The position numbers were made by a program, and so were the translations under genes. From NCBI GenBank assembly GCA_963704595.1, contig OY969922.1:2976001-3040000 (forward strand): 64,000 bases of DNA, read 5' to 3'. Under the pieces are notes generated by a model, which saw nothing but the letters and a program-made list of their open reading frames with translations, did not search any database and was not told the origin of the DNA. Below are positions 60,582 through 64,000 of this stretch, one piece after another. The stretch comes from Acuticoccus sp963704595. GTDB lineage: Bacteria > Pseudomonadota > Alphaproteobacteria > Rhizobiales > Amorphaceae. Positions within the stretch are counted from its first letter, which is position 1; every line of letters begins with the position of its first letter.

Positions 60582-61802
60582 TTACTGGGTGGTACGGTCT
60601 GCATCGACGCGCCCGATCTGCCGGCCCGTGATCGGCAACCTGAAGAAATCCGCGACCGCATCGCGCAGGGCAATCGCCGCGTCCTCCTGCCAGTTGGCAT
60701 CGGCGAGGCGGCGCGCGTCGTCGTCGTTGGTGAGGTAGCCGAGCTCCAGGAGCACCGAAGGCACGTCGTGGGCCATCAGCACGCGAAAGCGCGCGTAGCG
60801 GTGCGGGTTGGAGTTCATCTTCATCACCGGGCCCAGCGCCTTCACCGCAAGGTCGGCGAAGGAGAGGCTGAAGGTCTTGGTCTCGCGCCGCATCAGGTCG
60901 GCGAGGATGCCGCTGACGTCTTCCTGAAGGTCGGGCTCGACGGCGCCGGAGACCCGGTCGGCAAGGTTCTCGCGGGCGGCGAGCGCTGCGGCCTGCGCGT
61001 CCGACGGGCGCTCGGACAGGGTGTAGACGGTCGCCCCCTCCACATAGTCCTGCGGCGCGGAGTCGGCGTGGATGGAGACGAAGAGGTCGGCGCCATAGGC
61101 GCGGGCGATCCTGATCCGGCGGTTCAGCGACAGGAAGCGGTCGTCGGTCCGGGTGAGGTGAACCGTCATCCCGTCAACCTCCTCCAGCCGCTCGCGCACC
61201 CGGTTTGCGAAGATGAGCGCCAGATCCTTCTCGAGGCTGCCGTCGCGGGCGACCGCGCCGGGGTCGATCCCGCCGTGGCCGGGGTCGAGAACGACGACGA
61301 CATCGTCGGAACGGTCGACATCCGGGAGCGGCGCGTTGAGGTCGGCGACAGCGTTGCGCGCGGCTGCCGCGAACCGCGCCTGGCTGACGCGCTTGAGGTC
61401 GAGCACGAGCCGGGCCGGCCGTCCGGCGAGAGCGGGGAGGAAGAAGTCCCGCGCAAGCAGCGCCGGCTGGTCGAGATCGAAGACGATGCGGCTGGTGTCG
61501 GGGCCGAGCGGGCCATAGCGCCAGTCGCCCACGAGCCCTGCCCCGCCGACGGCTTCCTCGAGTTCGAAGCTCAGCCCCTCGAAGTCGATCACCATGCGGG
61601 CGGGTTCGTCGACGACGAAGACGCGGTGCGTCGTCTCGCCGTCCATCTCGAGCACGAAGCGCGTGACGTCGCCAGTGGCGCTGAACGCGGCGGCCGAAGC
61701 ACGCACGTCTGCCGCCGCCGGCACGGACGCGAAGGCAAACATCGCGAGCGCACATGCCAGCAGCAGGCGCGCCATACTGGTAATGGGCCGATTCGGGACC
61801 AT
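60582..61802 (-). CDS. N-acetylmuramoyl-L-alanine amidase (AmiC type)
   Basis: About 406 residues: signal peptide (MARLLLACALAMFAFASVPAAA), an AMIN localisation domain (FVLEMDGETTHRVFVVDEP, DLDQPALLARDFFLP), and an Amidase_3 catalytic domain. The zinc ligands appear in VLDPGHGGIDPGA, SLEKDLAL and SIHADSAPQDYVEG, with LLELGYLTN carrying the catalytic glutamate. It splits stem peptides from glycan strands during division. The ATG at 61802 follows GGAG. Upstream neighbour of mrcA on the same strand. Confidence 0.92.
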   Translation of the reverse strand: MVPNRPITSMARLLLACALAMFAFASVPAAADVRASAAAFSATGDVTRFVLEMDGETTHRVFVVDEPARMVIDFEGLSFELEEAVGGAGLVGDWRYGPLGPDTSRIVFDLDQPALLARDFFLPALAGRPARLVLDLKRVSQARFAAAARNAVADLNAPLPDVDRSDDVVVVLDPGHGGIDPGAVARDGSLEKDLALIFANRVRERLEEVDGMTVHLTRTDDRFLSLNRRIRIARAYGADLFVSIHADSAPQDYVEGATVYTLSERPSDAQAAALAARENLADRVSGAVEPDLQEDVSGILADLMRRETKTFSLSFADLAVKALGPVMKMNSNPHRYARFRVLMAHDVPSVLLELGYLTNDDDARRLADANWQEDAAIALRDAVADFFRLPITGRQIGRVDADRTTQ

Positions 61803-62526
61803 CTGAACTCCAACGGGACGTTTCGTCTGCATATCACATCAGGCAAAACGGCAGGTGAACGCCTGCCGACCGTTCGCCCGATCCGTATTGAGCCGCAATT
61901 TGGTTAGAAAAGTGTCGCATTGCGCGCCGGTCGCCCGATATTGCGTGCCGCTGCATACAAATCGTGTTGTGAAGACCAGACTTTGTCGATACCCTGCGGT
62001 AAGCCCCTTGCGTTAAAGACTCAAGGCTCGGGCAACCTTCGCATCACAGCGCATGATTGTCCCTTGGCGGAATTATCGATCCCGCCAGCTCAGCGACAGG
62101 CCGTTTTCCGGCGCTGCGCCTGCTGGCACGTTTGAGTTTTGCGGCGCCCTGCCGCTTCCTTGCGCCGCGCCGCGGCGCGAAAGGACGACGACAAGATGAT
62201 CCAACCCCGAGCCCGCAGAAACGAGGTCGCGGAACATCCGTACCTTGCCTGCGCTGCTGGTCTGGATCGTTCGGCGGTGCGTTCGCGCCCCCTTCCCGTT
62301 TCGGCCGCGCGCACGTCGCGCCTGGCTCTTCCAAGGCGCGCCGCCCTGCGGCCGTCCCTCTGCGCGGCCAGCGGCGTCACCGCCGCCCCGCAATTCCCAG
62401 CGCCGCAGATGGCGCCCGCATCGACGGGCCGCCCGCGCAGCGCTTCCTATCCGAACAGACAAGCTCGCTTGAACGCGCCGTGCGGAGACACAGTCCGCCG
62501 CGCCTCGCGAGCGCAGGAGCAATTCA
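61803..62526. promoter_or_regulatory. Long intergenic region / probable rne 5' leader
   Basis: A 724-base gap between the divergent amidase and rne genes. Base composition shifts: 61900-62060 is relatively A/T-rich and likely holds both promoters; 62060-62520 is GC-rich and has only short arginine-rich open frames. A 14-base palindrome CGCGCCGCGGCGCG at 62166-62179 could fold in the transcript. RNase E messages often have long structured leaders that permit autoregulation; here that is inferred. Confidence 0.45.
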
Positions 62527-64000
62527 ATGTCCAACAAGATGCTGATCGATGCGATCCACCCGGAGGAGACCCGTGTGGTCGTCCTTCGCGACAAGAAGGT
62601 GGAGGACTTCGACTTCGAGGCCGCGAGCAAGCGTCCGCTCCGCGGTAACATCTATCTGGCGCGGGTGACGCGGGTCGAACCCTCGCTCCAGGCCGCCTTC
62701 ATCGAGTACGGCGGCAACCGCCACGGCTTCCTCGCCTTCTCCGAAATCCACCCGGACTACTACCAGATCCCGCTCGCCGACCGGCAGGCCCTCCTCGCCG
62801 AACTCGAGGAAGAGGACACGCCCGAGCCCGCCGCGAAGCCGAAGGCGCGCCGCAGCCGTTCGCGCGGATCGTCCCGCAGCAACGCCGCCGCCGACGAGAC
62901 CGTTTCGGCCGAAGCGGACACCCCCGACACAGACGAAGCCCCCGAAGTCGACGCAGCACCCGTGACCGATGACGGCGCGAGCGCGATCGCTGCGGTCGAA
63001 AGCGTCGAACCGGAGACCGTCGAGGCGAACCCCGCGCCGGCCGAAGCTGCCGAGGACAACGCGCCCGCCGATCCCGATGCGGCCGCCGAGGTGACCGCCG
63101 AAGCCGCGCCCGAAGCCGAGCCGGAGAAGCCCAAGCGCCGCCGCCGCACCACCAAGGTGACGACCGACGATGGCGCGCCCGCCAAGAAGCCGCGCACCCG
63201 CAAGCCCACCACCAAGAAGTCCGACACCGGCCTCGCCGACCCGCAGGTCAGCGACGACGACGACCGCGATTCCGGTGAGGACGGCGACGACAACGTCACC
63301 TCCATGGGCGGCGACGACGCCATGGAAGAAGTGCCGGAGCGCCGGGCCCGCCGCACCCCGCGGAAAACCTACAAGATCCAGGAAGTCATCAAGCGCAAGC
63401 AGATCCTGCTGGTGCAGGTGGTCAAGGAAGAGCGCGGCACAAAGGGCGCTGCGCTGACGACGTACCTGTCGCTTGCCGGCCGCTATTCGGTGCTGATGCC
63501 CAACACCAACCGTGGTGGCGGCGTCTCGCGCAAGATCACCGACAACGCCGACCGCAAGCGCCTCAAGGGCCTCGTGTCCGAGCTCGAAGTGCCGGAGGGC
63601 ATGGGCATCATCCTGCGCACCGCAGGCGCTGCCCGCACCAAGACCGAGATCAAGCGCGACTTCGAGTATCTCATCCGCATGTGGGAGAGCGTGCGCGACC
63701 TCACGCTGAAGTCGATCGCGCCGGAGCTCGTCTACGAGGAGGGCAACCTCGTCAAGCGCGCGATCCGCGACCTCTACACCAAGGAAATCGAAGAGATTCA
63801 GGTCTCCGGCGAGGCGGCGTACCGTGAAGCGAAAGACTTCATGAAGATGCTGATGCCGAGCCACTCCAAGAACGTGAAGCCCTACCGCGAGGCGACGCCG
63901 ATCTTCACCGCCTACGGCGTGGAATCCCAGCTCGACGCGATGTTCTCCCCGACTGTGACGCTCCCCTCCAAGGGCTCGATCGTCATCAACCCGACCGAGG
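62527..64000 (+). CDS. rne: Ribonuclease E/G, N-terminal part (cut by window edge)
   Basis: The frame from ATG 62527 (AGGAG upstream) is open to the window end, about 491 residues. It starts as RNase E: NKMLIDAIHPEETRVVVL, then half an S1 domain (RGNIYLARVTRVEPSLQAAFIEYGGNRHGFLAFSEIHPDYY). Residues about 95-280 are an acidic, alanine/proline-rich insertion ending in a basic run. The S1 domain then resumes (TYKIQEVIKRKQILLVQVVKEERGTKGAALTTYLSLAGRY). The 5' sensor and RNase H-like parts follow (GMGIILRTAGAARTKTEI). This insertion is typical of alphaproteobacterial RNase E. The catalytic DNase I-like domain and scaffold lie beyond the window. Confidence 0.93.
   Translation, partial: MSNKMLIDAIHPEETRVVVLRDKKVEDFDFEAASKRPLRGNIYLARVTRVEPSLQAAFIEYGGNRHGFLAFSEIHPDYYQIPLADRQALLAELEEEDTPEPAAKPKARRSRSRGSSRSNAAADETVSAEADTPDTDEAPEVDAAPVTDDGASAIAAVESVEPETVEANPAPAEAAEDNAPADPDAAAEVTAEAAPEAEPEKPKRRRRTTKVTTDDGAPAKKPRTRKPTTKKSDTGLADPQVSDDDDRDSGEDGDDNVTSMGGDDAMEEVPERRARRTPRKTYKIQEVIKRKQILLVQVVKEERGTKGAALTTYLSLAGRYSVLMPNTNRGGGVSRKITDNADRKRLKGLVSELEVPEGMGIILRTAGAARTKTEIKRDFEYLIRMWESVRDLTLKSIAPELVYEEGNLVKRAIRDLYTKEIEEIQVSGEAAYREAKDFMKMLMPSHSKNVKPYREATPIFTAYGVESQLDAMFSPTVTLPSKGSIVINPTE

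Noticed and set aside
62057..62545. A 162-codon open frame in the rne leader
   Set aside because: It overlaps the rne start, is arginine/proline-rich and lacks a ribosome site or any similarity I recognise.
1..64000. tRNA, rRNA, prophage, transposase or integrase genes
   Set aside because: No cloverleaf-like sequence, rRNA stretch or mobile-element protein was recognised anywhere in the window.

Overview
The window is chromosomal DNA from a high-GC alphaproteobacterium, almost certainly a member of the Hyphomicrobiales (Rhizobiales). Pointers are a ChvE/Ggu-type sugar ABC transporter, DUF3126 and DUF995 proteins, a RibB with a degenerate GTP cyclohydrolase II domain, an RNase E with a long acidic insertion in its S1 domain, and a giant membrane-anchored helical protein that fits the Growth Pole Ring (GPR) protein of polar-growing rhizobia. 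I see no tRNA, rRNA, CRISPR array, integrase or insertion sequence. Most of the window is housekeeping chromosome with small accessory metabolic clusters.

Layout. 1-6.4 kb: a truncated zur, then a minus-strand sugar uptake operon (chvE, gguA, gguB) with an ACT-domain gene and a LysE-type exporter gene inserted between gguA and gguB, and a divergent Gfo/Idh/MocA sugar dehydrogenase. 6.4-15.3 kb: a TlpA-like thioredoxin, a MacB-like ABC exporter operon with a histidine-rich permease, phoA, an alpha/beta hydrolase, an isolated ureD-ureA pair, and a VOC-YafY-aldo/keto reductase operon with a clear operator. 15.4-24.5 kb: thrS, yidD, an Fe-S scaffold gene, hisI, a CBS protein, a rhomboid protease, a gamma-carbonic anhydrase, cysE, a hydrolase and a ferredoxin reductase/ferredoxin pair. 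24.5-31 kb: the 2028-residue GPR-like gene with CtrA-like sites upstream and an intrinsic terminator downstream. 31.3-45 kb: ribB, an acetamidase/formamidase, aroC, a histidine phosphatase, fabI, a 2-hydroxyacid-type FAD oxidase, an SRAP peptidase, a LysE exporter, ygfZ, an HD hydrolase and glgP. 45-50.5 kb: a sugar-acid-type cluster (solute-binding protein, enolase-superfamily dehydratase, IclR regulator, FAH hydrolase) and speE. 50.5-64 kb: an AsmA-like protein, a peroxiredoxin, a DUF455 protein, an extensin-like protein, prfB with a programmed frameshift, a DUF995 protein, PBP1A, an AmiC-type amidase and the 5' part of rne.

Two things stand out. The GPR-like protein carries an unbroken run of 59 eleven-residue units (residues about 414-1062), first mostly as 22-mers and then as 33-mers, all in one phase. 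And at least seven conserved genes are broken by one or two single-base indels whose removal restores a normal protein. This pattern looks more like residual sequence error than decay, and it contrasts with prfB, where the frameshift is genuine and programmed.
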